From positions 962,001 to 1,026,000 of the forward strand of contig NZ_CP141799.1 of assembly GCF_035621475.1 (NCBI RefSeq): a DNA stretch of 64,000 bases, read 5' to 3'. Source of the stretch: Pseudomonas paeninsulae (GTDB taxonomy: Bacteria > Pseudomonadota > Gammaproteobacteria > Pseudomonadales > Pseudomonadaceae). Every line of letters starts with the position of its first letter. The first letter of the stretch is position 1. Of this stretch, positions 1 through 10,418 are shown one piece after another. The notes beneath the pieces are model-generated. The model worked only from the letters and a program-made list of their open reading frames with translations. It did not search any database and was not told the origin of the DNA. Made by a program: the position numbers and the translations under genes.

Positions 1-669
1 GCTGGCGCGCGGCTGTTCGTCGGTGGCGAAGCTGAGCGGCTCGCCTTTGCGCTGGGGAATCAGAATCGGGGTAATTTCATCCGTGAAGCGGCCGGCCTCG
101 ATGGCGGCGCAGGCCTTGCGCTGCGACTCGGCGGCGAAGGCATCCTGCTCCTCGCGGCTGATGGCGTACTTATCCACCAGGTTCTCGGCGGTGATGCCCA
201 TGTGGTAGTCGTTGAAGGCGTCCCACAGGCCGTCTGTGATCATGCTGTCGACCAGCTGGGCGTGGCCCATGCGCAGACCGGTACGTGCGCCGGGCATGAC
301 GTAGGGGGCCAGGCTCATGTTCTCCATGCCGCCGGCGATGATCACCTCGGCATCGCCGCAGCGAATCGCCTGGGCGCCCAGGTGCAGGGCTTTCAGGCCC
401 GAACCGCAGACCTTGTTCAGGGTCAGCGCCGGTACCGCATGGGGCAAACCGGCGAGGATCGCCGCCTGGCGTGCCGGGTTTTGTCCGCTGCCTGCGGTGA
501 GCACCTGGCCGAGGATCACTTCGTCGACCTCGGCGCCATTCAGGCCGGTTTGTTCCAGCAAGCGGCGGATCACCGCAGCGCCCAGTTCGGGGGCGGCGAT
601 GCCCGCCAGCGAACCCTGGAAGCTGCCGACGGCGGTGCGGGTGGCGGCGACGATGACGACTTCTTGCAT
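1..669 (-). CDS. acetyl-CoA C-acetyltransferase (thiolase), 3' end outside window
   Basis: N-terminal 223 residues of a thiolase; the C-terminal part lies beyond the left edge. Thiolases condense two acetyl-CoA to acetoacetyl-CoA or cleave 3-ketoacyl-CoA. The protein starts [19 protein letters not shown], and the nucleophilic cysteine is C88 in [10 protein letters not shown], the usual place for the acyl-enzyme Cys. The GGMENMS segment follows near residue 118. The His and second Cys of the active site would be in the missing part. The start is the ATG whose product matches the family N-terminus. The chain length specificity (AtoB/PhaA type versus FadA type) cannot be settled; the short N-terminus fits the biosynthetic acetoacetyl-CoA type. 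Confidence 0.93.
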   Translation of the reverse strand, partial: MQEVVIVAATRTAVGSFQGSLAGIAAPELGAAVIRRLLEQTGLNGAEVDEVILGQVLTAGSGQNPARQAAILAGLPHAVPALTLNKVCGSGLKALHLGAQAIRCGDAEVIIAGGMENMSLAPYVMPGARTGLRMGHAQLVDSMITDGLWDAFNDYHMGITAENLVDKYAISREEQDAFAAESQRKACAAIEAGRFTDEITPILIPQRKGEPLSFATDEQPRAS

Positions 670-803
670 GATGGGGTTCCTCAAGAACGTGGGGGCGGTG
701 AGTTGCAGCAAGGGCGCTATGGTTGCACAGGGGCTTGGTTTTGGGCCAGTGGGGGAACCGGCCGGTCAGGCGCAGGCGTGATAGACACCGGCCTGGCGCC
801 GCA

Positions 804-1679
804 TCAAGCGGGCGGCAGGCCCAGGCGTTTGCGCGCGCGGTGGATGGCACCGTTGCGCACGGCCCAGCGCAACACGGGGGCCAGGCTGTGTACGCCGGCG
901 TGAATCACTCGGCTGCGCACTGGGCCGATGGGTTGTTCGAGGATGTTCTGCGCCCAGGCCGGCAGCAGGTCGATGCCGGCCTGGGTCAGCAGTTTGCCCA
1001 CTGGGACGGCGAGGGCGCTGGGCGCCGGAGCGTTGAGCAGGATGCGCAGAATCTCTTGGGAGCGTTGTTCGCAGCGCAACTGCGGGCGGATGGCTGCCAG
1101 GTAGGCGCTGACTTCGTTGCGCGAGCGCGGCACCTGGCTGGCGCCGAGGCGCTCGGCGATCAGGGCGATCTCGGCGTAGTAGCGATCCTGGTCGGCCTCG
1201 CTCAGTCGGGGATTGCGGTAGCGCAGGTGCGCCTGGAGAAAGCTGTGCACCTCGGCCACGTGCACCCAGGTCAGCAGGGCGGGGTCGCTGGCCGCATAGG
1301 GGCGGCCATCCGGCGCCGTGCCGGTTACCTGCAGGTGGATGCGTGTGACCTTGTCGATTAGCCAGTCGGCATCGGCGCGGGCGCCGAAGGTGGTGCCGGA
1401 GATGAACTGGCCAGTGCGGCGCAGGCGGCCGAGCAGGTCGCTGCGAAAATTCGAGTGATCCCAGACCCCGGCCAGCGCCAGTGGGTGCAGCGCCTGCAGG
1501 AGCAGGGCGCTGATGCCGCCGACCAGCATGCTGGTGAAGTCGCCATGCACCTGCCAGCTCACCGAGTCGGGGCCGAACAGGCCGGGGTCGCCCTTGGGGT
1601 GTTCAAAGTCAATCTGACCCAAGGCGATGCCGCTGAGGCTGAATACCTGGGTTTCGATGTGGCGGCGGAGGAATTCCAT
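804..1679 (-). CDS. MpaB/DUF2236-family oxygenase-like protein
   Basis: 291 residues, full length for the DUF2236 (latex-clearing protein / MpaB-like) family of putative haem-type oxygenases. Visible family features are VSWQVHGDFTSMLVGGISALLLQALHPLALAGVWDHS near residues 40-76 (H46, H66 and H75 are candidate metal or haem ligands) and a later TWVHVAEVHSFL block with two histidines. The substrate is unknown. The ATG is preferred to the in-frame TTG directly upstream; neither has a clear ribosome-binding site. It sits between the thiolase and acsA on the same strand, but with gaps that do not require an operon. Confidence 0.85.
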   Translation of the reverse strand: MEFLRRHIETQVFSLSGIALGQIDFEHPKGDPGLFGPDSVSWQVHGDFTSMLVGGISALLLQALHPLALAGVWDHSNFRSDLLGRLRRTGQFISGTTFGARADADWLIDKVTRIHLQVTGTAPDGRPYAASDPALLTWVHVAEVHSFLQAHLRYRNPRLSEADQDRYYAEIALIAERLGASQVPRSRNEVSAYLAAIRPQLRCEQRSQEILRILLNAPAPSALAVPVGKLLTQAGIDLLPAWAQNILEQPIGPVRSRVIHAGVHSLAPVLRWAVRNGAIHRARKRLGLPPA

Positions 1680-1710
1680 CAACAGCTAATGCTCGGGTTG
1701 CAGGGACATG

Positions 1711-1849
1711 GAGGAGCCAGCTTGCCGGCTCCTCCCGCGAGGTTACAGGGTAGGGCGTATTCGCCAAGCAGTATGCCAGCCGAGGCAGCAGAAAACGCCA
1801 CGGCGGCGGACTGTTCGCTCCGGCCCTGAGCGGCCGCCGCTGGACCGCC
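1711..1849. repeat. REP-like hairpin plus GC-rich palindromic repeat
   Basis: Two palindromic pieces lie between acsA and the MpaB gene. The first is GAGGAGCC/GGCTCCTC with an 8-nt loop (1711-1734). The second (1805-1849) begins GGCGGACTGTTCGCT and ends GGACCGCC, and a close relative is present at 36624-36670. Neither has a T-tract; they look like dispersed extragenic palindromes downstream of acsA. Confidence 0.55.
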
Positions 1850-1856
1850 ATAGGTT

Positions 1857-3794
1857 TTAGCGGTTCAGGCGCTGCTCGATCAGGCTGTCCACCACGCTGG
1901 GGTCGGCCAGGGTCGAGGTGTCGCCGAGGGTGTCCAGTTCGTTGCAGGCGATCTTGCGCAGAATGCGGCGCATGATCTTGCCCGAGCGGGTTTTTGGCAG
2001 GCCGGGTGCCCACTGGATCATTTCGGGCTTGGCGAAGCTGCCAATTTCTTTGCCGACCATGTCGAGCAGCTGTTTTTTCAGATCATCGCTGGGCTCTACG
2101 CCGCTCATCGGCGTGACGAAGGCGTAGATGCCCTGGCCCTTGATGTCGTGCGGGTAGCCGACCACCGCCGCCTCGGCGACCGCATCGTGCAGGACCAGGG
2201 CGCTTTCCACCTCGGCGGTGCCGATGCGATGACCGGAGACGTTGATCACGTCGTCGACCCGGCCGGTGATCCAGTAGTAGCCGTCCTCGTCGCGGCGTGC
2301 GCCGTCGCCGGTGAAGTAGTAGCCGGGGTAGGGTTTGAAGTAGGTGTCGACCATGCGCTGATGATCGCCGTAGATGCTGCGGATCTGGCTCGGCCAGCTG
2401 GCCTTGATCGCCAGCACGCCGCTGCCCGGACCGTCGATCTCCTTGCCCTGCTCGTCCAGCAGCGCCGGTTGCACACCGAAGAACGGACGGGTCGCCGAGC
2501 CGGGCTTGAGGTCGGTGGCGCCGGGCAGCGGGGTGATCAGGATGGCGCCGGTTTCGGTCTGCCACCAGGTGTCGACGATCGGGCAGCGCCTGTCGCCGAC
2601 CACATTGAAGTACCACTCCCAGGCCTCCGGGTTGATCGGCTCACCGACACTGCCGAGTAGGCGCAGACTCGAACGCGAGGTTTTCTTCACCGGCTCTTCA
2701 CCTTCGCGCATCAGCGCGCGCAGGGCGGTCGGCGCGGTGTAAAAAATGTTCACCTGATGCTTGTCGATCACCTGCCAGAAGCGTGAGGCGTCCGGGTAGT
2801 TGGGCACCCCCTCGAACACCAGGCTGGTGGCGCCGTTGGCCAGCGGGCCGTAGACGATGTAACTGTGGCCGGTGACCCAGCCGACATCGGCGGTACACCA
2901 GTAGATATCGCCTTCGTGGTAGTCGAACACGTACTTGTGGGTCATGGCGGCCATCAACAGGTAGCCGCCGGTGCTGTGTAGCACGCCCTTGGGTTTGCCG
3001 GTGCTACCGGACGTGTAGAGGATGAACAGCGGGTCTTCGGCGTCCATCGGTTCCGCTGGGCAGTCGCTGCTGGCGGCCTGCAGCGCCTCGTGGTACCAGA
3101 TGTCGCGGTCCTGCACCCAGTCGATCGGGCCCTGGGTGCGCTCGACCACCACCACCGTGGCGACGTCCGGGCAGCTCTGCAGCGCCTTGTCGACGTTGGC
3201 CTTGAGCGGCACGTACTTGCCGCCGCGCACACCCTCGTCGGCGGTGATCACCGTGTGGCAATCGGCGTCGAGGATGCGGTCGCGCAGAGCATCCGGGGAG
3301 AAGCCGCCGAACACCACCGAATGCACCGCACCGATGCGCGTGCAGGCGAGCATGGCGTAGGTCGCCTCCGGGATCATCGGCATATAGATGCACACCCGAT
3401 CACCTTTTCCCACGCCGCGGCTCTTCAGCACATTGGCCAGGCGGCAGACGTGGTGGTGCAGCTTGTTATAGGTGATGTTGGCGGATTCGGCGGGGTTGTC
3501 GCCTTCCCAAATCAGGGCGATCTGCTCGCCGCGCTGCTCCAGGTGCCGGTCGATGCAGTTGTAGCTGACGTTCAGTTGCCCGCCCTTGAACCAGCTGGCC
3601 TGGCCCTTTTTCAGGTCGCCGCTATAGACCTTGTCCCAGGGCTTCGACCAGTCGAGAAAGGCTTTGGCCTGTTCGGCCCAGAAGGTTTCCGGTTGCTCGA
3701 TGGAGTGCCGATACAGGCGCTGGTAGTCGTCGTCGTTGAGGTGCGCGCGCGCTCGCACGGCCTTGCTGACGGGGTGGCGGGTGATCTCGAACAT
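1857..3794 (-). CDS. acsA: acetyl-CoA synthetase
   Basis: 645 residues, normal length for Acs. It activates acetate with ATP and CoA through acetyl-AMP in the cytoplasm. ANL-superfamily motifs are in order: [11 protein letters not shown] (260-270, phosphate loop), DTWWQTETG (408-416, adenylate/acetate pocket), [21 protein letters not shown] (492-512) and [11 protein letters not shown] near the C-terminus, where K606 is the catalytic lysine regulated by acetylation in this family. The ATG follows a short AAGGACC ribosome-binding site. The leader carries an A-rich Hfq/Crc-type motif (separate entry), so repression on preferred carbon sources is likely. Its position beside pgi, panBC and cbrAB matches the acs copy near cbrAB in P. 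aeruginosa. Confidence 0.98.
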   Translation of the reverse strand: MFEITRHPVSKAVRARAHLNDDDYQRLYRHSIEQPETFWAEQAKAFLDWSKPWDKVYSGDLKKGQASWFKGGQLNVSYNCIDRHLEQRGEQIALIWEGDNPAESANITYNKLHHHVCRLANVLKSRGVGKGDRVCIYMPMIPEATYAMLACTRIGAVHSVVFGGFSPDALRDRILDADCHTVITADEGVRGGKYVPLKANVDKALQSCPDVATVVVVERTQGPIDWVQDRDIWYHEALQAASSDCPAEPMDAEDPLFILYTSGSTGKPKGVLHSTGGYLLMAAMTHKYVFDYHEGDIYWCTADVGWVTGHSYIVYGPLANGATSLVFEGVPNYPDASRFWQVIDKHQVNIFYTAPTALRALMREGEEPVKKTSRSSLRLLGSVGEPINPEAWEWYFNVVGDRRCPIVDTWWQTETGAILITPLPGATDLKPGSATRPFFGVQPALLDEQGKEIDGPGSGVLAIKASWPSQIRSIYGDHQRMVDTYFKPYPGYYFTGDGARRDEDGYYWITGRVDDVINVSGHRIGTAEVESALVLHDAVAEAAVVGYPHDIKGQGIYAFVTPMSGVEPSDDLKKQLLDMVGKEIGSFAKPEMIQWAPGLPKTRSGKIMRRILRKIACNELDTLGDTSTLADPSVVDSLIEQRLNR

Positions 3795-3803
3795 GGCTGG
3801 TCC

Positions 3804-3811
3804 TTATTGTT
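3804..3811 (-). promoter_or_regulatory. candidate Hfq/Crc CA-motif in the acsA leader
   Basis: The acsA mRNA leader reads ACAACAATAAGGACC just before the ATG. AACAATAA fits the AAnAAnAA pattern bound by Hfq with Crc in pseudomonads and directly abuts the ribosome-binding site. Motif seen directly; function inferred. Confidence 0.55.
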
Positions 3812-3943
3812 GTCTGGCCTCGATGGCCTAAGGTTAGCACCCGAGCTGTCGTCGGGTTCAAGTGCAGCGCATGGCCTTGACTGCGAATCCGGGGCCGGCG
3901 GCCTGCGCTGTGCTGGCTGCTGGCTAAACCGACCCGTAGAAAG

Positions 3944-3971
3944 CCACAACCCGGCCAGGGCCGGGTTGTGG
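3944..3971 (-). terminator. terminator hairpin after pgi
   Basis: A perfect 12-bp stem (CCACAACCCGGC with GCCGGGTTGTGG, 4-nt loop) lies just past the pgi stop. The following tract is short (CTTTCT), so it is a moderate intrinsic terminator. Confidence 0.65.
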
Positions 3972-3983
3972 GGAGGCGGTGCT

Positions 3984-5648
3984 TCAGCCGCGGTGGCGGC
4001 CGCGGAAGAACTCGATCAGACCCTGGGTCGAGGCATCCTCGGCTGGCTTTTCCTCGCTACCGACCAGGCGTGAATAGACGCTCTTGCCCAGCTCCTTGCC
4101 CAGTTCGACACCCCACTGATCGAAGGCGTTGATGCCCCAGATCGCACTCTGGGCGAACACCTTGTGCTCATACATCGCCACCAGGGCGCCGAGGCGGCGC
4201 GGGCTGATGCGTTCGAGCACCAGGGTGTTGCTCGGCCGGTTACCGGGGATGACCTTGTGTGGCGCCAGGCGCTGCACTTCGGCTTCGCTCAGGCCCTGGC
4301 CGCGCAGTTCGCTCTCGGCTTCTTCGCGGGTCTTGCCGAGCATCAGCGCCTGGCTCTGCGACAGGCAGTTGGCGTACAGCCACTGGTGGTGGTCGGCAAC
4401 CGGGTTGTAGCTGACCACTGGGACGATGAAGTCCGCCGGAATCAATTGGGTGCCCTGGTGCAGCAACTGGTGATAGGCATGCTGGCCGTTGCAGCCGACC
4501 CCGCCCCAGATTACCGGGCCGGTGGCGCAAGGTACCGGTTGGCCGTCCTGCAGCACGCTCTTGCCGTTGGATTCCATGTCCAGTTGCTGCAGGTGTTTGG
4601 TGATATTGCGCAGGTAATGGTCGTACGGCAGGATCGCCTGGCTCTGCGCGCCCCAGAAGTTGCCGTACCAGATGCCCAGCAGGGCCAGCAGCACCGGCAT
4701 GTTGCTTTCGAAGGGGGCGGTCAGGAAGTGCTGATCCATGCTGTAGGCACCGGACAGCAGTTCCTTGAAGTTGGACATGCCGATCGACATGGCGATGGGC
4801 AGGCCGATGGCCGACCACAGCGAATAACGCCCGCCGACCCAGTCCCACATCGGGAACACGTTCTCTTCGTGGATGCCGAAGGCCACCGCTGCCTGGGTGT
4901 TGCTCGACACTGCAATAAAGTGCCGATACAGCTCGGCCTCTGAGCCCCCCTGGGCCAGGTACCAGCTGCGTGCGGCCTGGGCGTTTTTCAGAGTTTCCAG
5001 GGTGCTGAAGGATTTCGACGAGACGATGAACAGGGTGGTTTCGGCGCGCAGTTTGGCGGCCAGTTCGTGGAACGAGCTGCCGTCGATATTGGCCAGGTAG
5101 TGGCAGCGCACACCGCGCTGGGCGAATGGCAGTAGGGCCTCGGAGACCAGTTGCGGGCCGAGGAAGGAGCCGCCGATGCCGATGTTGACCACGTCGGTGA
5201 TCGGCTTCTCACTGTAGCCACGCCACAGCCCATCGTGCACCCGTCCGACCAATTCGGTCATCTGGTGCAGTACACGCTGCACCTCGGGCATCACGTCGGC
5301 GCCATCGACCAGCACCTTGTCGCCGATCGGTCGGCGCAGCGCGGTGTGCAAGGCCGGACGTGCTTCCGAGGCGTTGATCGGTTCACCGTCGAATTGCGCC
5401 CGAATGGCCTGCTCCAGCCCGCATTCCTTGGCCAGGCTGACCAACAGGTCTCGGGTTTCAAGGGTGATCAGGTTTTTCGAGTAGTCGAGAAACAGGCCGC
5501 AGCTACTCAGTGAGAGGTGCTCGAAACGCTGCGCGTCCATGTTGAACGCCTCGCGCATGCTGAAGCTCTGCAAGCTGGCTCGGTGTTGCTGGAGGGCCTT
5601 CCAGGTGGGCAGGGCGGTGACATCGAGGGGGTGCTGGTAGTACGCCAT
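3984..5648 (-). CDS. pgi: glucose-6-phosphate isomerase
   Basis: 554 residues, the normal size of bacterial Pgi. It interconverts glucose-6-phosphate and fructose-6-phosphate; in Pseudomonas this mainly feeds gluconeogenesis and the Entner-Doudoroff cycle. Signature blocks are present: [17 protein letters not shown] near residue 150, [17 protein letters not shown] near 208 (phosphate site SKSFST), the [12 protein letters not shown] signature and [18 protein letters not shown] near the C-terminus, which carries the catalytic Lys region. A GGAAG ribosome-binding site precedes the ATG. It is transcribed alone, with its own hairpin downstream. Confidence 0.98.
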   Translation of the reverse strand: MAYYQHPLDVTALPTWKALQQHRASLQSFSMREAFNMDAQRFEHLSLSSCGLFLDYSKNLITLETRDLLVSLAKECGLEQAIRAQFDGEPINASEARPALHTALRRPIGDKVLVDGADVMPEVQRVLHQMTELVGRVHDGLWRGYSEKPITDVVNIGIGGSFLGPQLVSEALLPFAQRGVRCHYLANIDGSSFHELAAKLRAETTLFIVSSKSFSTLETLKNAQAARSWYLAQGGSEAELYRHFIAVSSNTQAAVAFGIHEENVFPMWDWVGGRYSLWSAIGLPIAMSIGMSNFKELLSGAYSMDQHFLTAPFESNMPVLLALLGIWYGNFWGAQSQAILPYDHYLRNITKHLQQLDMESNGKSVLQDGQPVPCATGPVIWGGVGCNGQHAYHQLLHQGTQLIPADFIVPVVSYNPVADHHQWLYANCLSQSQALMLGKTREEAESELRGQGLSEAEVQRLAPHKVIPGNRPSNTLVLERISPRRLGALVAMYEHKVFAQSAIWGINAFDQWGVELGKELGKSVYSRLVGSEEKPAEDASTQGLIEFFRGRHRG

Positions 5649-5998
5649 GTGCGGTGGCTTCCTTGTGCTTGAGCAATCTTGGGTGAAGCGCCGCCAGGGT
5701 AACGAAAAGGCTATGTCCCTATTGGCGGTTGCCGTAGCTTAATAGTCAAAATACGCCGCCTGTAGGGGCGGCGGGGCGGCGTGCCGCAGCAGTCCAGGTA
5801 ATAGGTGACTGGGGCATGGCCAACAAAAAAGCCGAAAAGCCCGGCAAGACCGGGCCTCAGTGTAACTGGCGTGAGCCTGGATAAGGCAAGCGGCAGCGCA
5901 ATCGCACTAGCGCGGAGGCTCGCCGTTGGTGAGTCAGGCTGCATGCTAACGCACGCGTCTGCGTCATCAACTCCGGCGCAGGCTCACGCGGGCGTCGA
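5649..5998. other. intergenic, no gene seen, contains panC terminator
   Basis: 350 nt between panC and pgi. I find no plausible coding region or RNA gene. It holds the panC terminator on the left and presumably the pgi promoter lies on the right beside the pgi start; no clear -35/-10 pair is visible. Confidence 0.5.
5822..5857 (-). terminator. terminator of the panBC transcript
   Basis: On the minus strand GCCCGGTCTTGCCGGGC is followed by TTTTCGGCTTTTTT, a textbook intrinsic terminator downstream of panC. Confidence 0.8.
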
Positions 5999-6859
5999 TC
6001 AAACCGTGGGGTCGAGGTCGAGCGTCAGGTTATCGATCAGGCGGGTGCTGCCGAGAAAGGCTGCGCTCAGAATCACCAGCTGGCGATCCGTGGCGGTTGC
6101 CGGGCGCAGGCTGTTCGCTTCGCGAATTTCCAGGTAGTCCGGGCGCAAACCGGCGGCCAACTGTTGCTGGCGTGCCGCTGCGACCAGGCTGGTGAAGTTG
6201 TGCTCACCGGCGCCAAGTGCATTGGCGATCTGTTGCAGGCTGCGATACAGGGTTGGCGCGGCGGCGCGTTGTTCGGCGTTCAGGTAGCCATTGCGCGAGG
6301 ATAGCGCCAGGCCATCTTCGGCCCGGGTGGTCGGTTCGCCGATAATCTGCACCGGCATATTCAGGTCGCGCACCAGGGCGCGAATCACCGCCAGTTGCTG
6401 GAAGTCCTTCTGCCCGAAAATTGCCAGGTCAGGTTGCACCAGGTTGAACAGTTTGGTCACTACGGTGGAGACGCCGTCGAAATGGCCGGGGCGACTGGCG
6501 CCGCACAGCCCCTCGGAGACACCTTGCACGCTGACCCGGGTCTGGCTGGCCATGCAGTTGGGGTACATCTCGTCCACTTCCGGATTGAACAGCAGGTGAC
6601 AGCCGGCATTGAGGAGTTTTTCCTGGTCGGCGGCCAAGGTCCGCGGATAGCTGCTCAGGTCTTCGCTGGGGCCGAATTGCAACGGATTGACGAAGATGCT
6701 GGCGACCACGAAATCGGCACGCTGGACGGCTTTCTCGATCAGGGCAATATGCCCGGCGTGCAAGTTGCCCATGGTCGGGACGAAACCGATCTGTTTGCCT
6801 TCGGCGCGAGCCAAGGCAACCGCAGCACGCAGTTCGCGGATGGTCTTAACCGTGGTCAT
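5999..6859 (-). CDS. panC: pantothenate synthetase
   Basis: 286 residues. It ligates pantoate and beta-alanine using ATP, the last step to pantothenate. Nucleotidyltransferase motifs are visible: [17 protein letters not shown] (residues 28-44, HxGH signature), FVNPLQFGP, the pantoate/ATP loop [20 protein letters not shown] near 150-168 and [12 protein letters not shown] near 188. The ATG overlaps the panB stop as ATGA, so the two are translationally coupled. panD is not seen next to it. Confidence 0.98.
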   Translation of the reverse strand: MTTVKTIRELRAAVALARAEGKQIGFVPTMGNLHAGHIALIEKAVQRADFVVASIFVNPLQFGPSEDLSSYPRTLAADQEKLLNAGCHLLFNPEVDEMYPNCMASQTRVSVQGVSEGLCGASRPGHFDGVSTVVTKLFNLVQPDLAIFGQKDFQQLAVIRALVRDLNMPVQIIGEPTTRAEDGLALSSRNGYLNAEQRAAAPTLYRSLQQIANALGAGEHNFTSLVAAARQQQLAAGLRPDYLEIREANSLRPATATDRQLVILSAAFLGSTRLIDNLTLDLDPTV

Positions 6860-7656
6860 GCAGAGAATCCGTGTTCGGTAGCTGGGAAACTGCAGTCCTT
6901 GACTGCTTTGACGTAGGCGCTGAGGGCGTCCTGGATGTTGCTCTGCCCGGCCATGAAGTTCTTCACGAATTTAGGCATGCGACCGCTCAAGGACAGACCA
7001 AGCATGTCGTGCAGGACTAGCACTTGGCCGTCGGTGGCGCCGCCGGCACCGATGCCGATGACCGGGATCTTCACTGCCTGGCTGATTTCCGCAGCCAACT
7101 CGCTGGGTACGCATTCGAGCAGCAGCATGGCCGCGCCGGCTTGTTCCAGGGCCATGGCGTCGGCGCGCATCTGGCGCGCCTGGGCTTCCTGGCGGCCCTG
7201 GACTTTATAACCACCGAGGATATTCACCGCTTGCGGGGTAAGGCCCAGGTGCGCGCAGACCGGCACGCCGCGCTCTGCGAGTAGGCGGATCGGCTCGGCC
7301 AGCCAGGCCGCGCCCTCGAGCTTGACCATGTGCGCGCCGGCTTGCATCAGTGTTGCGCAGTTGTGCAGCGCCTGCTCGGTGGTGGCGTAGGCCATGAAGG
7401 GCAGGTCGACGAGGATCAGGGCGCCCTGGTTGCCGCGTTTCACGCTGGCGGTGTGGTAGGCCATGTCGGCGACATCGACCGGTAAGGTGCTGTCGTGACC
7501 TTGCAACACCATACCGAGGGAGTCGCCGACCAGCAGCACCTCGACCCCTGCCTGGCAGGCAGCCTGGGCGAAGGTGGCGTCATAACAGGTCAGCATGGCG
7601 ATTTTCGCGCCGCTCTGCTTGAGGCTTTGCAGGGTGGTCAGGGTAATGTCAGGCAT
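6856..7656 (-). CDS. panB: 3-methyl-2-oxobutanoate hydroxymethyltransferase
   Basis: 266 residues. It makes ketopantoate from 2-oxoisovalerate with methylene-tetrahydrofolate. Motifs include [33 protein letters not shown] (Asp of the Mg site), [14 protein letters not shown] and [17 protein letters not shown]. The ATG was chosen over an upstream in-frame GTG because GAGGA lies 8 nt before it and the product then matches the known 266-residue length. It is the first gene of panBC. Confidence 0.97.
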   Translation of the reverse strand: MPDITLTTLQSLKQSGAKIAMLTCYDATFAQAACQAGVEVLLVGDSLGMVLQGHDSTLPVDVADMAYHTASVKRGNQGALILVDLPFMAYATTEQALHNCATLMQAGAHMVKLEGAAWLAEPIRLLAERGVPVCAHLGLTPQAVNILGGYKVQGRQEAQARQMRADAMALEQAGAAMLLLECVPSELAAEISQAVKIPVIGIGAGGATDGQVLVLHDMLGLSLSGRMPKFVKNFMAGQSNIQDALSAYVKAVKDCSFPATEHGFSA

Positions 7657-8018
7657 AACAATCGTCCTCACTCAGGCGTTCAGCAAGCAGTCAGGCTGCT
7701 TCAAAGTGGCCTGCATTGGCCTCGGTTTGCACCGGTGCGGGGCAACGGGACGCCTATAGTCCTGATGGGGGGGCGCGAAGTCAATTGCAGGTGTTACCGA
7801 TCTGTTACTGGCGTTACCGCCGATATGCCCGCCTGGGGGTTTGCTGTGGGGGTGATCCAGTGCGGGGTCGCAGGCATCGGCCTGCGTTGGGTAAGTCGAT
7901 GTCTCTGTGCTATCCCCTGGTCCGGACCCGCGCAACGCAATCCGGGGTCGTCACTACCCCGAATTGCGTCAGTGTTTATCCGCGCGCCGAAACCGGCCAA
8001 GGCTGCGCACGGCGCAGC
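7657..8018. other. intergenic between panB and folK
   Basis: About 360 nt without a credible gene. The left end must carry the panB promoter. The right end contains the hairpin that closes the folK transcript. The middle contains GTTAC repeats (TGTTACCGATCTGTTACTGGCGTTAC) of unknown meaning. Confidence 0.45.
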
Positions 8019-8019
8019 C
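8001..8019 (-). terminator. hairpin at the folK stop
   Basis: GGCTGCG and CGCAGCC form a 7-bp stem touching the folK stop codon, followed on the minus strand by CTTGGCCGGTTTC. It lacks a real U-tract, so termination is only possible. Confidence 0.4.
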
Positions 8020-8504
8020 TACTCGGGCAGGCGTTCCAGGCCTTCGAAGGGGCAGGCGGCGAGCAGGTCCGGCAAGGCACGGCCGTCGGGCAGGCGTAGG
8101 GCAGGGGCCAGTTCGGCCAGCGGATAGAGTACGAAGGCGCGGGCGTGCATGTGGTAATGCGGCACGCGCAGGCGCGGCTCGTCCAGCATCAGGTCGCCGA
8201 ATAGCAGGATATCCAGATCGAGGGTGCGCGGTCCCCAGCGTTCGGCTTTGCGCTCACGACCCTGATTCAGTTCGATGGCTTGCAGGGCGTCGAGCAGTTG
8301 CAGCGGAGTCAGTTCGGTGTCCAGCGCCGCCACGGCGTTGACATAGCGCGGCTGATTGGCCGGGCCGAGCGGGTCGCTGGCATAGAAGGAGGACGTGCCG
8401 ACTAACTGCGATTGCGGCAGTGCGGCCAGCGCCGTGAGGGCGCCGTGCAGTTGCGCGAGGGGCTCGGCAAGGTTGCTGCCGAGGCCGAGATACACCCGCT
8501 GCAT
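8019..8504 (-). CDS. folK: 2-amino-4-hydroxy-6-hydroxymethyldihydropteridine pyrophosphokinase
   Basis: 161 residues, typical HPPK. It transfers pyrophosphate from ATP to the pterin in folate synthesis. Motifs: YLGLGSNLAEP at the N-terminus, RWGPRTLDLDILLFGD near 90-105 (Mg-binding Asp pair and the PROSITE HPPK signature) and VPHYHMHARAFVLYPL. Start and pcnB stop overlap as TAATG, so it is coupled to pcnB. Confidence 0.97.
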   Translation of the reverse strand: MQRVYLGLGSNLAEPLAQLHGALTALAALPQSQLVGTSSFYASDPLGPANQPRYVNAVAALDTELTPLQLLDALQAIELNQGRERKAERWGPRTLDLDILLFGDLMLDEPRLRVPHYHMHARAFVLYPLAELAPALRLPDGRALPDLLAACPFEGLERLPE

Positions 8505-9913
8505 TATTCGCTGGCAGTAGGCTTGGGCGCACCATCGGCGCCAGGCGCGCGTTTGCGCTTGCTGCCACTGCGCCGCCGTTTGCGCGGTGCACCGCTGCTG
8601 TCGTCCTGGCTGCTGAGGTCGCGAATCATGCCGCGTCTTTCACTGTCGCTGGCGTCCTGATAAACCGTCCACCACTCGCCGAGACCGCCGGTCTGCTCAC
8701 CGGCGCTTTCGCGCAGCAGGAGGAAGTCGTAACCGGCACGAAAGCGCGGGTTTTCCAGCAGCAGGTCGGAGCGCTTGCCACTGCGTCGCGGCAGGCGTTC
8801 CTGCATATCCCAGATCTCGCGGATCGGCATGGTGAAACGCTTGGGGATGGCAATGCGTAGACACTGTTCGCTGATCAGCTCGTGCGCCGCTTCCTGCATC
8901 GCCGGGATCGGCGGCATACCACGGTCCTGCAACTTGATTACGCGTGCCGGCAAGGCGGGCCAGAGCATGGCGGCGAAGAGGAAAGCCGGGGTTACGGTTT
9001 TCTTCTGCTGTATGCGCAGGTCGGTGCTGATCAAGGCGTTGCGAATCAGCTTGTCGGTATAGTCCGGGTCGGCCTTGAGCGCCGCGGCGCTGGCTGGGAA
9101 CAGCTCGCCGAACAAACCGTAGTCGACCAATAGTTCGTAGGTGAACTCGGCGTAGCCGGCGAGGAACAGCTTGAGCACTTCTTCGAACAGGCGCGCCGAC
9201 GGAATTTCCCGCAGCATCGGCGCCAGCTTGTAGATCGGCGCGGCGCTGTGCTTCTCGATATCGAAGTCCAGCTTGGCGGCGAAGCGCACGGCCCGCAGCA
9301 TGCGTACCGGGTCTTCCTGATAACGCTGGGTCGGGTCGCCAATCAGGCGGATCAGGTGGTTGCGAATGTCGTGCGCGCCATTGGCGTAATCGAGAATGCG
9401 CTCGGTGGCCGGATCGTAATACAGCGCATTGATCGTGAAGTCGCGGCGCTGGGCGTCGTTCTCCAGGCTGCCGTAGACGTTGTCGCGCAGAATGCGTCCG
9501 CTTTCGTTGCGTGAAGACAGGTTGCTGTTCTCCTCATCATCGCCTTCGGGGTGATTGGCGCGGAAGGTAGCGACTTCGATGATTTCGCGACCGAAGTGCA
9601 CATGCACCAGCTTGAAGCGCCGACCGATTACGCGGGCATTGCGGAATTCGGCGCGTACCTGCTCGGGGGTGGCGCTGGTGGCCACATCGAAATCCTTGGG
9701 GTCGATGTCGAGCAGCAGGTCGCGCACGCAACCACCAACCAGATAGGCCTGGTAGCCGGCGTGTTGCAGGCGTTCGACCACGCTGGTGGCGTAACGGCTG
9801 ATTTCCGCACGGTTGATCGGGTGCTGGCTACTGCTCAGCACTTCGGGGGTGCTGTGCGGGTGTTTGCCACGGCGCAGGGGCGAGCGTAGAGACTTGAACA
9901 GCTTTTTCAGCAT
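8504..9913 (-). CDS. pcnB: poly(A) polymerase I
   Basis: 469 residues from MLKKLFKSLRSPLRRGKH. The enzyme adds poly(A) tails to RNAs and promotes their decay. The nucleotidyltransferase head shows AYLVGGCVRDLLLDIDPKDFDVATSATPEQV (GG and DxD catalytic motifs), then RRDFTINALYYDPATERILDYANG and the RYQEDPVRMLRAVRFAAKLDF motif typical of the class II CCA/PAP family. The C-terminus is basic (PRKRRRSGSKRKRAPG), likely RNA-binding. An open frame continues 75 codons upstream but runs into crcZ and has no family similarity, so the internal ATG is used. A TAGAAT -10-like element lies at 9975-9980. Expressed with folK. Confidence 0.97.
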   Translation of the reverse strand: MLKKLFKSLRSPLRRGKHPHSTPEVLSSSQHPINRAEISRYATSVVERLQHAGYQAYLVGGCVRDLLLDIDPKDFDVATSATPEQVRAEFRNARVIGRRFKLVHVHFGREIIEVATFRANHPEGDDEENSNLSSRNESGRILRDNVYGSLENDAQRRDFTINALYYDPATERILDYANGAHDIRNHLIRLIGDPTQRYQEDPVRMLRAVRFAAKLDFDIEKHSAAPIYKLAPMLREIPSARLFEEVLKLFLAGYAEFTYELLVDYGLFGELFPASAAALKADPDYTDKLIRNALISTDLRIQQKKTVTPAFLFAAMLWPALPARVIKLQDRGMPPIPAMQEAAHELISEQCLRIAIPKRFTMPIREIWDMQERLPRRSGKRSDLLLENPRFRAGYDFLLLRESAGEQTGGLGEWWTVYQDASDSERRGMIRDLSSQDDSSGAPRKRRRSGSKRKRAPGADGAPKPTASE

Positions 9914-10039
9914 GGGATGCACTGTTTGACGAAATGACAGGCCAGGATAAACGCTGACCACTGGAATGGCGCGGATTCTAGCATTGAGTCGGGAGATGGT
10001 GTAGGAAGCAACGGGAGAGAGGTGCTTCGCACAAGCTAC

Positions 10040-10409
10040 TGAGGGAGCCGAAGCTCCCCCCCAAGTAGGTGCGTGCTTTGTTTTTATTATTATGGCGGGC
10101 TTGTTGTTTTTGTTGAGTTGCCCGTTCCATCCAGTCAAAGACTGTCTGAAATCCTCCCAAGCCAGGAGTCAATAGCAAACGGATTGTTTTGAATGCTGAC
10201 GCTGCCATGATCGTGTTGTGACCCAACCAGTACGGGATCTGCCTCGAGGCAGTTTTGTTGTTCTCTGTCTGGTTGTGGGGCAAGCCCCAACGGCAATTCC
10301 TTTCCAAAAGAATCAGTTAGCTGCGCCTCCGCCGTGTTGTTTTTATTGTGCTGGAGTCGATACGTCTTGTTTTTATTATCTTGGGTAGCGCTTGTTATTG
10401 TTGTTGTCC
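10040..10409 (-). ncRNA. crcZ: CrcZ small RNA (Hfq/Crc sequestering RNA)
   Basis: The cbrB-pcnB gap contains no gene but has six A-rich stretches on the minus strand that fit Hfq/Crc CA motifs: 10392-10407 (ACAACAACAATAACAA), 10367-10379, 10337-10349, 10253-10262, 10101-10119 and 10077-10093. Known CrcZ RNAs of pseudomonads lie exactly here, are about 370-410 nt long and carry several such motifs; they sequester Hfq/Crc and relieve catabolite repression. The 5' end is set 12 nt past the sigma-54 promoter. The 3' end is approximate, placed at a GGGAGC-CGAA-GCTCCC hairpin without a clear U-tract. The identification rests on position, promoter and motifs. Confidence 0.92.
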
Positions 10410-10418
10410 AAGAGATAG

